DNA of 64,000 bases from Micromonospora sp. NBC_01813 (GTDB taxonomy: Bacteria; Actinomycetota; Actinomycetes; Mycobacteriales; Micromonosporaceae): the NCBI RefSeq assembly GCF_035917335.1, contig NZ_CP109067.1, positions 6,385,001 through 6,449,000 of the forward strand, in the 5' to 3' direction. The translations under genes and the position numbers were made by a program. Position 1 is the stretch's first letter. Each line of letters starts with the position of its first letter. Under the pieces are notes generated by a model. It saw only the letters and a list, made by a program, of their open reading frames with translations, was not told the origin of the DNA and did not search any database. Positions 55,151-64,000 of the stretch are shown here, piece after piece.

Positions 55151-55610
55151 CCAATCAGCGGACTTGCTCTATCTCCCGGATGGTGGGAACCTAGTGGCGT
55201 TCTGACGTCATGCTGCCCACAAGGTGCCTGGTCACCTGGCTCTGGTGGGTCTGCTGCGGATCGCCGTTCATCGCGAAGTTACAAACTGGCAATTGCCGCT
55301 AATCCGGCAATCGGACACCCTGGACAAGGGGTGACGCTGGGTATTTACTTGACATCTGAACGTGATGGAGGGCTCGCGGGGAAGGTCACACACGGGCGTT
55401 CCTACTCGGCGGTAATCGGGGTTGTACAGTGGTCCGATGCCCAGGTCAGGAAGGGTTCGAGGCGAGGTTGAGAGATTTCGATCAGCGTATCGAGGCAGTC
55501 CCGGCCGCGTATCGGCTTGATAACGGCACCTTCACGTAACGGGCTACCTGGTGTCACAGTGTCAGTCACCTCACAACCCCCCCCGTGAGCGCCCTGAGGA
55601 GGCTCCTCCC
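55151..55610. other. Upstream region of the peptide ABC operon
   Basis: 460 bp without a gene. Small hairpins (TGCCG/CGGCA near 55290-55315 and ACACCC/GGGGTG near 55315-55335) may end the response-regulator transcript. A -35-like TTGACA lies at 55349-55354 without a convincing -10. The last 40 bases contain a self-complementary ribosome binding region (GAGGAGGCTCCTC) before the ATG at 55611. Confidence 0.4.
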
Positions 55611-57212
55611 ATGCGTGGGAAAACCCTAAAAGTGGCGGTCGCAGCGACCGCCATCGCTCTGTTCGCCACCGCTTGCAGTAGCGACAGCGAAGAGACCACG
55701 GAGACCAACGACTCCGGCGGAACGCTTCGCATCTATGCCTCGGAGCCAGCCTTCCTGCTGCCGTCCGCTGGTGATGACGAGCCGTCGATCCTGGTGATCC
55801 GTCAGCTCTACCGTGGTCTCGTCAAGTACAACGCCGAGACCGGCGAGCCGGAGATGGACCTCGCCGAGTCGATCGAGTCCGAGGACAACAAGTCCTGGAC
55901 CGTCAAGCTCAAGGACGGCTACACCTTCGACAACGGCGAGGCGGTCAACGCCGACGCCTTCATCCGGGCGTGGAACTTCACGGCGTACGGGCCGAACGCG
56001 CAGAACAACGCGTACTTCATGAAGCGTATCGCCGGCATCGACGAGGTCAGCGGCGAGGAGCCGGCCGCCGAGGAGCTCTCCGGTCTGGCGAAGGTCGACG
56101 ACCTGACCTTCACCGTCGAGCTGAAGGAGCCGTTCGCCGGCTTCCCGGCGATCGTCGGGTACTCCGGCTTCTTCCCGATGGCCGAGGCCTGCGCCACCGA
56201 CACCGACGCCTGCAACGAGACGCCGATCGGCAACGGCCCCTACAAGATCGACGGCAGCTGGCAGCACGACGTCGGCATCAAGCTGGCGCGTAGCGAGACC
56301 TGGGCCGGTGAGGACAAGGGCAAGGCCGACGTCCTCGACTACAAGATCTACGCCGACGTGGACGCCGGCTACGCCGCCTTCCAGTCCGGCGAGCTGGACG
56401 TGATGTACACCATCCCGCCGGCGCGGTACCAGGAAGCCAAGCAGCAGTACGGCGAGCAGATGTACGAGGCACCCGGCGACAGCTTCACCTACGTCGGCTT
56501 CCCGACCTACGACGAGCGCTTCGCCGACAAGCGGGTCCGCCAGGCGTTCTCGCTCGCGCTGGACCGGCAGGGCATCATCGACGCCGTCTTCGACGGCCGG
56601 TTCACCCCGGCCGAGGGCGTCGTGGCACCGACCTTCGACGGCTACCGTCCGGGCGTCTGTGACTACTGCACCCAGGACGTCGAGCGGGCCAAGGAGCTGC
56701 TGGCCGAGGCCGGTGGCTGGGAAGGCGGCCCGCTGACCCTGTGGGCCAACGCCGGTGCCGGTCACGAGCAGTGGCTGCAGGCGGTCGGCGACCAGATCAA
56801 GGCCGCGCTGGGTATCGACTACGAGCTGAAGGTCAACCTGCAGTTCCCCGAGTACCTGGCCACGGCCGACGAGAAGGAGTTCACCGGTCCGTTCCGCCTC
56901 GGCTGGGGCCCGGACTACCCGGTGGTCGAGACCTACCTCTACCCGCTCTACGGTTCCGGCTCGGACAGCAACAGCTCGGGCTACACCAACCCGGACTTCG
57001 ACGCGCTGATCGCCCAGGGCGACGCCGCGCCGGACCTCGAGGCGGCGATCCCGTTCTACAACCAGGCCGAGGACATCATCGTGGAGGACCTGCCGGTCAT
57101 CCCGATGTGGTTCAGCAAGATCGCCGCGCTGTACGGCGAGAACGTCGACCAGTTCGTCTGGAACAAGATCTCGGACGCTGAGTACGGCAAGATCACTCTT
57201 AAGAACTCCTGA
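55611..57212 (+). CDS. dppA: Peptide ABC transporter substrate-binding lipoprotein (DppA/OppA)
   Basis: 533 aa. The signal MRGKTLKVAVAATAIALFATAC has its lipobox Cys at residue 22. The mature part is an SBP family 5 protein (LRQLYRGLVKYN, VKLKDGYTFDNGEAVNADAFIRAWN, FSLALDRQGIIDAVF). ATG 55611 is the start that gives the signal peptide; the 20 upstream codons are not used. It binds oligopeptides or nickel/sugar-like ligands; peptide is the most likely from the following permeases and ATPases. A strong hairpin separates it from the permease genes. Confidence 0.95.
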   Translation: MRGKTLKVAVAATAIALFATACSSDSEETTETNDSGGTLRIYASEPAFLLPSAGDDEPSILVIRQLYRGLVKYNAETGEPEMDLAESIESEDNKSWTVKLKDGYTFDNGEAVNADAFIRAWNFTAYGPNAQNNAYFMKRIAGIDEVSGEEPAAEELSGLAKVDDLTFTVELKEPFAGFPAIVGYSGFFPMAEACATDTDACNETPIGNGPYKIDGSWQHDVGIKLARSETWAGEDKGKADVLDYKIYADVDAGYAAFQSGELDVMYTIPPARYQEAKQQYGEQMYEAPGDSFTYVGFPTYDERFADKRVRQAFSLALDRQGIIDAVFDGRFTPAEGVVAPTFDGYRPGVCDYCTQDVERAKELLAEAGGWEGGPLTLWANAGAGHEQWLQAVGDQIKAALGIDYELKVNLQFPEYLATADEKEFTGPFRLGWGPDYPVVETYLYPLYGSGSDSNSSGYTNPDFDALIAQGDAAPDLEAAIPFYNQAEDIIVEDLPVIPMWFSKIAALYGENVDQFVWNKISDAEYGKITLKNS

Positions 57213-57244
57213 CCTGCGAGTCTGACTGATCAAGCCGTAACGCG

Positions 57245-57291
57245 ACGTGGCGGCAACGGGAACTCCCACGAGGGGCCTGTTGCCGCCACGT
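57245..57291 (+). terminator. Attenuating hairpin in the peptide operon
   Basis: A perfect 13-bp stem ACGTGGCGGCAAC (57245-57257) / GTTGCCGCCACGT (57279-57291) followed by TTT, between the binding-protein and permease genes. It probably stops part of the transcripts and protects the dppA mRNA end, giving excess binding protein. Confidence 0.85.
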
Positions 57292-57316
57292 TTAGCGCCG
57301 AGAGGAGACCCCCGAC

Positions 57317-58327
57317 ATGGGGCGCTACGTCATCCGACGGTTGCTCCAGTTCATTCCCACCGTACTGGGCACCATGTTCCTACTGCACTACGTCACGTCG
57401 CTGGGCATCCAGTTCAGCGGCAACCCGGTTCGGGCGATCTTCGGGGACCGCAAGCCGACCGACGCGCAGCTCGCCGCCATGACCGAGAAGCTCGGCTTCG
57501 GCGACGCCTGCCTGGAGCAGCCAGGCAACCCGTGCTTCGGCCTGTTCATCGACCGGCTGCAGAGCATCTTCCTGCACTTCGACTTCGGCATCAATCTGCA
57601 GCAGGAGCCGGTCACCGAGCTGGTTTCCCGTGCCCTGCCGCACACCCTGCGGCTCGTGCTGATCGCGATCGTCTTCGAGGCGGTCATCGGCATCCTCGCC
57701 GGCGTCCTGGCCGGTCTGCGTAACGGCAGCTTCTGGGACTACCTGGTCAAGATCTCCACGGTCTTCGTCATCTCCGTGCCGATCTTCGTTCTCGGTGTGG
57801 TGGTCCGCCAGTACGTCGGCGTCGAGTTCGGCAACGTCCTGCGGGGGCAGGACTGGATACCGGAAGTGATCTCCCGTGGTGTCTTCGGTGCCGGCTTCAT
57901 CGCCGACTACCCGACCGCCAGCCTGATCATTCCCGGCATGGTGCTCGGTGCGGTCTCGCTGGCGACCACCGCGCGGCTCACCCGGACCAGCATCATGGAG
58001 AACGTCCGGGCCGACTACGTGCGTACCGCCAAGGCCAAGGGCCTGACCAACCAGCGGGTCATCGGGGTGCACACGCTGCGCAACTCGCTGATCCCGGTGA
58101 TCACCTACCTCGGTGTCGACATCGGCGCGCTGATGGGTGGTGCGGTGGTCACCGAGCGGATCTTCAACGTCCGCGGTATCGGATCGTTGGTGGCCCAGGC
58201 TGCCACGTCGGGCGAGGCCCCGGTGGCAATCGGCGTGGTGACGATGCTGGTCATGGTCTTCCTGCTGGTGAACCTGCTGGTGGACCTGCTTTACGCGGTC
58301 CTCGACCCGAGGATTCGCTATGAGTGA
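57317..58327 (+). CDS. dppB: Peptide ABC transporter permease (DppB)
   Basis: 336 aa, six helices, first at about 12-30. A hydrophilic loop (40-110) follows the first helix, as usual for DppB/OppB, then the BPD_transp_1 domain with the EAA-type loop ADYVRTAKAKGLTNQRVIGVHTLRNSLIPV. ATG 57317 is preceded by GAGAGGAG. It is the first gene after the attenuator hairpin. Confidence 0.94.
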   Translation: MGRYVIRRLLQFIPTVLGTMFLLHYVTSLGIQFSGNPVRAIFGDRKPTDAQLAAMTEKLGFGDACLEQPGNPCFGLFIDRLQSIFLHFDFGINLQQEPVTELVSRALPHTLRLVLIAIVFEAVIGILAGVLAGLRNGSFWDYLVKISTVFVISVPIFVLGVVVRQYVGVEFGNVLRGQDWIPEVISRGVFGAGFIADYPTASLIIPGMVLGAVSLATTARLTRTSIMENVRADYVRTAKAKGLTNQRVIGVHTLRNSLIPVITYLGVDIGALMGGAVVTERIFNVRGIGSLVAQAATSGEAPVAIGVVTMLVMVFLLVNLLVDLLYAVLDPRIRYE

Positions 58328-58399
58328 TCGCAATGGACCGAACATCCGGCCCGGTGCCGTGCCGATCCACGGCGGACCGAGCGTAGCGAGGTGCCACCC

Positions 58400-59332
58400 A
58401 TGAGTGACTCGACCCATCCCACGGCCCCGGCCGGTGGCACCGAGGTGGCGCCGCCACCATCGGAACCAGCCCCGGCCACGAGCGAGCGAAGCGCCAGCCT
58501 GTGGGCCGACGCACGGCGCCAGCTGCTGCGTGACCCGGTCTTCATCGTCGCCTCCATCTACGTGCTGCTGGTGGCGTCGATGGCTGCGTTTCCGATCCTG
58601 TGGACCCGCCAGGACCCGCGGGCCTGTGACGTCCAGCGGACCAGGATCCCGCCCAGCTGGGAGCATCCGTTCGGGTTCAACAACCTGGGGTGCGACTACT
58701 ACTCGCACGCCATCTACGGTGCCCGGCCGTCCCTGCAGATCGCGATCTTCGCCACCCTGGGAATCGTTCTCTTCGGTGGTATCGCGGGTCTGCTCGCCGG
58801 GTACTTCGGCGGCTGGGTGGACGCGATCATCTCCCGCATCACCGACATCTTCTTCTCGCTGCCGTTCCTGCTCGGCGCGATCGTCTTCCTGACGGTGATC
58901 AAGCAACAGAACGTCTGGACGCTTGCCATCGTCCTCATCGTGCTCGGTTGGACCACGATCGCCCGGATCATGCGGGGCAGTGTGTTGTCGTCCAAAGGGC
59001 TCGACTACGTGCAGGCGGCCAAAGCGATGGGCGCCGGGCACGGTCGGCTGATGTTCCGGCACATCCTGCCGAACGCGATCGCCCCGATGGTCGTCTACGC
59101 GACGATCACCCTGGGCGCGTTCGTCTCCGCCGAGGCGACGCTGACCTACCTTGGGGTCGGCCTGCAGCCGCCGGAGGAGTCCTGGGGCATCATGATCTCG
59201 CAGCACCAGGTCTACTTCCTCGAGCATCCGTGGCTGCTGCTTTTCCCGTGCGGACTGCTGGTCGGCACGGTGCTCTCCTTCATCCTCATGGGCGACGCGC
59301 TGCGGGACGCCCTCGACCCGAAACTGCGGTGA
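58400..59332 (+). CDS. dppC: Peptide ABC transporter permease (DppC)
   Basis: 310 aa from ATG 58400 (GAGGTG upstream). A roughly 35-residue cytoplasmic N-terminus precedes the first helix, an OppC-type periplasmic loop (DPRACDVQRTRIPPSWEHPFGFNNLGCDYYS) follows, and the domain ends with the EAA loop LDYVQAAKAMGAGHGRLMFRHILPNAIAP. It pairs with DppB to form the channel. Confidence 0.94.
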   Translation: MSDSTHPTAPAGGTEVAPPPSEPAPATSERSASLWADARRQLLRDPVFIVASIYVLLVASMAAFPILWTRQDPRACDVQRTRIPPSWEHPFGFNNLGCDYYSHAIYGARPSLQIAIFATLGIVLFGGIAGLLAGYFGGWVDAIISRITDIFFSLPFLLGAIVFLTVIKQQNVWTLAIVLIVLGWTTIARIMRGSVLSSKGLDYVQAAKAMGAGHGRLMFRHILPNAIAPMVVYATITLGAFVSAEATLTYLGVGLQPPEESWGIMISQHQVYFLEHPWLLLFPCGLLVGTVLSFILMGDALRDALDPKLR

Positions 59333-59340
59333 GGTGAGCC

Positions 59341-60384
59341 ATGACGACAGACAAGAGCATCACCGCCACCATCGATGCGCTGCCCGGCCTCGACTCCAGC
59401 GCACCGCCACTGGACGTCAAGGATCTGCAGGTCGAGTTCCGGACCCGCAACGGCATCGCGCATGCGGTCAACGGGGTCAGCTTCTCGTTGCAGCCCGGTG
59501 AGACCCTGGCCATCCTCGGCGAATCCGGCTGCGGCAAGAGCGTCACCGCACAGGCGATCATGGGCATCATCGACTCGCCACCCGGCTTCATCACCGGCGG
59601 GGAGATCAAGTACCGCGGCGTCGACATGCTCAAGTTGCCCGAGTCGCAGCGGCGCACGATCCGGGCCAACCGGATCGCGATGATCTTCCAGGACGCGCTG
59701 TCGGCGTTGAACCCGGTCTTCACCGTCGGGTTCCAGCTCAGTGAGCTGTTCCGCAAACACCGGGGAATGTCCCGGGCCGACAGCAAGATCCGCGCGGTCG
59801 AGCTGCTCGACCTGGTGAAGATCCCGGCCGCGAAGCAGCGGGTGACCGACTTTCCGCATCAGTTCTCCGGCGGCATGCGCCAGCGGGTGATGATCGCGAT
59901 GGCGCTGGCCCTCGATCCCGAGGTGCTGATCGCCGACGAGCCGACCACCGCACTCGATGTCACCGTGCAGGCCCAGATCATGGCGTTGCTCGCCGAGCTG
60001 CAGCGGGAACGCAACATGGGCATGGTGCTGATCACCCACGACATGGGGGTGGTCGCCGATGTCGCCGACCGGATCTCGGTGATGTACGCCGGTCGGGTCG
60101 TCGAGGAGGCACCGGTCCGGGACATCTACGCCTCGCCGGCCCACCCCTACACGAAAGCCCTGCTGGAGTCGATCCCCCGGATCGACCTCAAGGGCCAGGA
60201 GCTGAACGTCATCAAGGGCCTGCCCCCGGCGCTGACGAACATCCCGCCGGGCTGCTCGTTCAACCCGAGGTGCCGGTACGCGCAGGACCTCTGTCGGGTG
60301 GATCCCGAGCCGCCACGTTTCTCGGTCTCTCCCACCCGCACCTCCGCCTGCCACTTCTGGAAGGAGGTCAAGGGCGATGAGTGA
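59341..60384 (+). CDS. dppD: Peptide ABC transporter ATPase (DppD)
   Basis: 347 aa. Walker [10 protein letters not shown]-loop [13 protein letters not shown], signature [15 protein letters not shown], Walker [12 protein letters not shown], switch His in LITHDMGVV, and the C-terminal oligopeptide-transporter extension with cysteines ([14 protein letters not shown]) that can hold an iron-sulfur cluster or metal in some relatives. It overlaps dppF by 8 bp. Confidence 0.95.
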   Translation: MTTDKSITATIDALPGLDSSAPPLDVKDLQVEFRTRNGIAHAVNGVSFSLQPGETLAILGESGCGKSVTAQAIMGIIDSPPGFITGGEIKYRGVDMLKLPESQRRTIRANRIAMIFQDALSALNPVFTVGFQLSELFRKHRGMSRADSKIRAVELLDLVKIPAAKQRVTDFPHQFSGGMRQRVMIAMALALDPEVLIADEPTTALDVTVQAQIMALLAELQRERNMGMVLITHDMGVVADVADRISVMYAGRVVEEAPVRDIYASPAHPYTKALLESIPRIDLKGQELNVIKGLPPALTNIPPGCSFNPRCRYAQDLCRVDPEPPRFSVSPTRTSACHFWKEVKGDE

Positions 60385-61387
60385 CGTTGTCCTGGAGACC
60401 AAAGACCTGGTCAAGCATTTCCCGCTGACCAGGGGCATCCTGTTCAAGAGGCAGTTCGGCGCGGTGCGTGCGGTCGACGGCATCAACATCTCGCTGCACC
60501 GCGGCGAGACGCTGGGCATCGTCGGCGAGTCCGGCTGTGGCAAGTCCACGCTGGCGAAGCTGCTGGTAGGGCTGGAGACTCCGTCAGCCGGCTCGATCGT
60601 GGTGCACGGCAAGGACATCGCCAGCCGCAGCGGCGCCGAGACCCGACGGGCTCGGCGCAACATCCAGTTGGTGATGCAGGATCCGTACACCTCGCTGAAC
60701 CCGCGGATGACGGTCGGTGACCTGATCGGCGAACCGTTCGAGATCCACCCGGACGTGGCCCCGAAGAGCGACCGCAGCCGTCGGGTCCAGGAACTGCTGG
60801 AGCTGGTCGGTCTCAACCCGGACCACGTCAACCGCTACCCGCACCAGTTCTCCGGCGGGCAGCGGCAGCGGATCGGCATCGCCCGGGCGTTGGCGCTGCG
60901 TCCGGAGATCATTCTCTGCGACGAGCCGGTCTCCGCACTCGACGTGTCGATCCAGGCTCAGGTGATCAACCTGCTGGAGCAGCTGCAGAAGGAACTGGGG
61001 CTGTCGTACATCTTCATCGCGCACGACCTATCGGTGGTGCGGCACATCGCGCACCGGGTCGGGGTGATGTATCTCGGCAAGATCGTGGAGATCGGCACCG
61101 AGGAGGAGATCTACGAGCGGCCGACCCACCCGTACACCCAGGCGTTGCTCTCCGCGGTGCCGCTGCCGGATCCGACGGTACGCGGCCTGCGGGACCAGAT
61201 CGTCCTGGAAGGCGACGTGCCGTCACCGGCCGATCCGCCGTCGGGTTGCCGGTTCCGTACCCGGTGCTGGAAGGCGCAGGACATCTGCGCGGCGGAGGAG
61301 CCTCCGCTGATGATCCGGGACGCCTCGGCTCACCCGAGCGCCTGCCACTTCGCCGAGGTACGCGACGTCGTCCACGCCGTCGAGTAA
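60377..61387 (+). CDS. dppF: Peptide ABC transporter ATPase (DppF)
   Basis: 336 aa. Walker [11 protein letters not shown]-loop [14 protein letters not shown], signature [15 protein letters not shown], Walker [12 protein letters not shown], His in FIAHDLSVV and the C-terminal oligopeptide extension ([15 protein letters not shown]). It partners DppD. It is the last gene of the operon, followed after 19 bp by a large inverted repeat. Confidence 0.95.
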   Translation: MSDVVLETKDLVKHFPLTRGILFKRQFGAVRAVDGINISLHRGETLGIVGESGCGKSTLAKLLVGLETPSAGSIVVHGKDIASRSGAETRRARRNIQLVMQDPYTSLNPRMTVGDLIGEPFEIHPDVAPKSDRSRRVQELLELVGLNPDHVNRYPHQFSGGQRQRIGIARALALRPEIILCDEPVSALDVSIQAQVINLLEQLQKELGLSYIFIAHDLSVVRHIAHRVGVMYLGKIVEIGTEEEIYERPTHPYTQALLSAVPLPDPTVRGLRDQIVLEGDVPSPADPPSGCRFRTRCWKAQDICAAEEPPLMIRDASAHPSACHFAEVRDVVHAVE

Positions 61388-61406
61388 CCCACCCCCTACC
61401 CCCCCG

Positions 61407-61466
61407 GCGATCTTGCAGTTATCGAGAGTTTTTGTCCAGATTGTCCGTCGATAACTGCAAGATCGC
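61407..61466. repeat. Large inverted repeat, terminator-like element
   Basis: Perfect 19-bp arms (61407-61425 and 61448-61466) containing GATCTTGCAGTTATCGA and its complement around a 22-base loop. Outside the arms a C-run on the left faces a G-run on the right, which could extend the stem. It lies between the convergent dppF and chorismate mutase genes and most likely terminates both. The high AT of the arms compared with their surroundings suggests a dispersed palindromic element. Confidence 0.85.
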
Positions 61467-61484
61467 GCGGGTGGGGGTGGGGGC

Positions 61485-61829
61485 TCAGAGTGGGCCGCGG
61501 CCGGCCCGCAGGACCAGCAGGGCCAGCTGCGTGCCGTCGGCACCCAGTGCGGCCCGGAAGCGGTCGACGATCTCCCGTTCCCGGGACAGCACCAGCCGGG
61601 TGCCACCCGAGGCGATCCGCACCGCGCCAACCTGTCTCGACAGCTCGGCGCGCTCCTGCCACAACGAGATCAACGCCTCGTCGATCTCGTTGATCCGGTT
61701 CCGGATGGCCAGGATCCGCTCGGCGGCGTCCGGCGAATCCGTCCCGGTCTGTCGAGGATCACCGGGTTGCGCCCCACCGGTCGGCGAAGCCGCACCGTCG
61801 TCGGTCGGCGCTACGGCGTTGGTCCCCAT
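61485..61829 (-). CDS. Chorismate mutase, AroQ type
   Basis: 114 aa. The helical core (ILAIRNRINEIDEALISLWQERAELSRQVGAVRIASGGTRLVLSREREIVDRFR) carries the catalytic Arg/Lys positions of AroQ enzymes, which convert chorismate to prephenate for Phe/Tyr synthesis. The first ~35 residues are non-conserved. ATG 61829 follows AGGAGG. A terminator-like palindrome lies 54 bp upstream of the start, in the presumed leader. Confidence 0.92.
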   Translation of the reverse strand: MGTNAVAPTDDGAASPTGGAQPGDPRQTGTDSPDAAERILAIRNRINEIDEALISLWQERAELSRQVGAVRIASGGTRLVLSREREIVDRFRAALGADGTQLALLVLRAGRGPL

Positions 61830-61882
61830 GTCCTGCCTCCTGGACTGTCAGGTCCCCGATGGACGCGGAACCCGGAACGCGA

Positions 61883-61916
61883 AACGCCCCGGGCTCTCGC
61901 GAGAGCCCGGGGCGTT
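61883..61916. terminator. Perfect 34-bp palindrome upstream of chorismate mutase
   Basis: 17-bp arms AACGCCCCGGGCTCTCG and CGAGAGCCCGGGGCGTT without a spacer. On the minus strand it is followed by TTTCGCGTT and then the chorismate mutase gene. It could end a transcript from upstream or act as an attenuator in the leader. No other structured RNA or gene is evident in the 316-bp gap to pcrA. Confidence 0.7.
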
Positions 61917-62130
61917 CGTAGGTCTGATGATCAGGCGCGACCCACGGCAGCCGGACTCCCGGAGCCATAGGTAAAGTAAAATCGCGCCTTGCGGATCACG
62001 CCCCCGAGTATGCCCAGGCTGGCAGCGTCAGCGCAAGAATACCGGTTGGGTGTAGGGATACCGGCCACTTGCTGAGACGCCAGCGGGCGCGGCCGGGCGA
62101 GGCCGGGTGAGGCTGTCAGGCCTGCGGCAT

Positions 62131-62136
62131 AGAATC
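62131..62136 (+). promoter_or_regulatory. -10 element of pcrA
   Basis: TAGAAT lies nine bases before the ATG at 62146, so transcription would start at or within a few bases of the start codon, giving a leaderless message. The expected -35 position reads GTGAGG. Confidence 0.6.
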
Positions 62137-62145
62137 GCCCAGCGA

Positions 62146-64000
62146 TGCATCCACTCTTCGAAACCCCAGCAGCCCCGACGGCACCTGCCGGCACCGAGGG
62201 CCTCGCCAGCGCGGGCGACAGCCTGGCCGGCGGCCCGGCCACCAACCTCGCCGGAGCGGCGTTGCTGACCGGCCTCAACGGCCCGCAGCGGGAGGCCGTC
62301 ACCCATGCCGGCGGACCGCTGCTGATCGTCGCCGGTGCCGGCTCGGGCAAGACCAAGGTGCTGACCCACCGGATCGCGTACCTGCTCGCGGCGCGGCAGA
62401 CCCATCCCGGTGAGGTGCTGGCGATCACCTTCACCAACAAGGCGGCCGGCGAGCTCAAGGAGCGGGTCGGCAAGCTGGTCGGGCCCCGGGCCCGGATGAT
62501 GTGGGTCTCCACGTTCCACTCCGCCTGCGTGCGGATCCTGCGCTCCGAGCACGAGCACGCCGGGCTGAAGTCGACCTTCTCCATCTACGACGCCGACGAC
62601 TCGCGCCGGCTGATGCAACTCGTCGCCCGCGAGCTCGACCTGGACCCGAAGCGCTATCCGGCCCGTGGCCTGGCCAACCAGGTGTCGAACCTGAAGAACG
62701 AGCTGATCGACCCGGAGGAGTTCGCCGGTCGGGCGGCCGGCCCCAACGAGCGGGCCCTCGCCGAGGCGTACACGCTGTACCAGCGACGGCTGCGCGAGGC
62801 ACACGCGCTCGACTTCGACGACCTGATCATGACGACGGTGCACCTGCTTCAGGCCCATCCGCATGTGGCCGGCAATTACCGCCGGCGGTTCCGACACGTG
62901 CTTGTCGACGAGTACCAGGACACCAACCACGCCCAGTATCAGCTGATCAAGGAGCTGGTCGGGGACGGCTCGGACGACGTCGCACCGGGCGAGCTGTGCG
63001 TGGTCGGTGACGCCGACCAGTCCATCTACGCGTTCCGGGGCGCGACCATCCGCAACATCCTGGAGTTCGAGCGGGATTTCGCCCAGGCCCGCACCATCCT
63101 GCTGGAGCAGAACTACCGGTCCACCCAGACCATTCTGAGCGCCGCGAACGCGGTGATCACCAACAATGCCGGGCGCAAGCCGAAACGGCTCTGGAGTGAT
63201 CAGGGCGACGGCGATCCGATCGTCGGTTACGTCGCGGACACCGAGCACGCGGAGGCGGACTGGGTCGCCCGGCAGATCGACCGGCTCTGTGACGACGGCG
63301 CGGCCCGCCCCGGCGACGTCGCGGTGTTCTACCGGACCAACGCCCAGTCCCGGGTCTTCGAAGAGGTCTTCATCCGGGTCGGCCTGCCGTACAAGGTCGT
63401 CGGCGGGGTGCGCTTCTACGAGCGCAAGGAGGTCCGCGACGCGCTCGGGTACCTGCGGGCGGTGGTCAACGCCGACGACACGGTGAGCATCCGGCGGGTG
63501 TTGAACACCCCACGCCGGGGGATCGGCGAGCGGGCCGAGGCCTGTATCGAGGCGCTGGCCGCCCGGGAGCGGATCTCGTTCGGTGCCGCGTTGGGCCGTG
63601 CGGCGCAGGCACCGGGGATCTCCACCCGGGCGGTGAAGGCGATCGACGAGTTCGTGGCGCTGCTGGACGGGGTGCGCGAGCAGGCGGCCACCGGCACCCC
63701 GGAGGAGGTCCTGGAGACGGTGCTGCTGCGCTCGGGCTACCTGACCGAGCTGGAGGAGAGCCTGGACCCGCAGGACGCCGGCCGGGTGGAGAACCTGCAG
63801 GAGCTGGTCAGCGTCGCCCGCGAGTACACCGAGCGGGTCGAGGCGCAGGACGAGCCGGCCACCCTCGCCGGGTTCCTGGAACAGGTGGCGTTGGTCGCCG
63901 ACGCCGACCAGGTGCCCGACGACGACCCGGACCACCAGGGGGTGGTGACCCTGATGACCCTGCACACCGCCAAGGGGCTGGAGTTCCCGGTGGTCTTCCT
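62146..64000 (+). CDS. pcrA: UvrD/PcrA-type ATP-dependent DNA helicase (partial)
   Basis: The 5' 618 codons; the gene runs off the window. Superfamily 1 motifs in order: Q-motif LNGPQREAV, Walker A GAGSGKTKVLTHR, Ia ITFTNKAAGELKER, II VDEYQDTN, III GDADQSIYAFRGA, IV LEQNYRST, and the start of V TLHTAKGLEFPVVF. It is a 3'-5' helicase in nucleotide-excision repair and removal of RecA or RNA polymerase. The first ~40 residues are a variable Ala/Gly/Pro-rich extension. Confidence 0.97.

Noticed and set aside
55590-55610. Self-complementary ribosome binding region before dppA as a riboswitch
   Set aside because: The loop would be too small and no aptamer-like conserved structure is visible upstream.
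61759-61968. A 69-codon frame on the minus strand upstream of chorismate mutase as a leader peptide
   Set aside because: It runs through the palindrome and into the enzyme gene in another frame, has no ribosome binding site and no run of aromatic codons.

Overview
The window is chromosomal DNA of very high G+C content from an actinomycete, most likely a member of the Micromonosporaceae. The evidence is the block rimI-tsaD ... groES-groEL1 ... whiB3/whiD-type gene, bldM-type regulator, DUF5319 gene, guaB2, guaB3, which parallels the order known in Mycobacterium (tsaD/gcp, groES, groEL1, whiB3, sigD, guaB2, guaB3) and Streptomyces. GTG starts are frequent, neighbouring genes often overlap by 4 bp, and XRE/DUF397 pairs are present. 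Placement below family level is inference.

Layout. 1-4.9 kb: end of rimI, tsaD, a small unknown gene and a heterodimeric ABC exporter whose two halves have complementary degenerate ATPase motifs. 4.9-9.4 kb (minus): a xylose-type sugar ABC operon (binding protein, ATPase, permease) followed by a ROK repressor. 9.7-11.5 kb (minus): YbaK-type deacylase and a THUMP-like methyltransferase. 11.5-13.8 kb: two CIRCE operators, groES and a His-tailed groEL1. 13.9-22.1 kb: molybdopterin oxidoreductase, WhiB3/WhiD-type regulator, BldM-like orphan regulator, DUF5319 protein, guaB, guaB3 and an M1 lipoprotein peptidase. 22.2-24.9 kb (minus): secreted CBM2-GH62 arabinofuranosidase under a CebR/CelR-type palindrome, and a DUF5954 protein.

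25-42.4 kb is an accessory region. It holds two TetR loci with clear palindromic operators, one with a deleted and frameshifted gene beside its operator. It also holds a four-gene minus-strand cluster of unknown function (42-aa membrane peptide, 84-aa protein, DivIVA-domain protein, 619-aa Cys4 zinc-motif protein) divergent from an XRE/DUF397 unit, an IS1380 transposase remnant, an aminoglycoside-phosphotransferase-like kinase, a membrane-protein/GntR pair with its own operator, and several single-domain enzymes (VOC, nitroreductase, SnoaL-like, DinB, alpha/beta hydrolase).

42.4-64 kb returns to core genes. These are a GMC oxidoreductase with an expanded 18-bp repeat, guaA, a PspC protein, two tandem double-Nudix genes behind a palindrome, pssA facing an unusually long psd fusion, a LiaF/LiaS/LiaR-like envelope-stress module in which both membrane proteins carry PspC domains, a five-gene peptide ABC operon with an internal hairpin, chorismate mutase, and the 5' part of pcrA/uvrD cut by the window end.

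Functional links: guanine nucleotide synthesis (guaB, guaB3, guaA), pentose/hemicellulose use (xylose-type transporter, GH62 enzyme), heat shock (CIRCE-groESL1), phosphatidylethanolamine synthesis (pssA, psd) and envelope stress (PspC/LiaFSR-like). I found no tRNA, rRNA, CRISPR array or complete mobile element.
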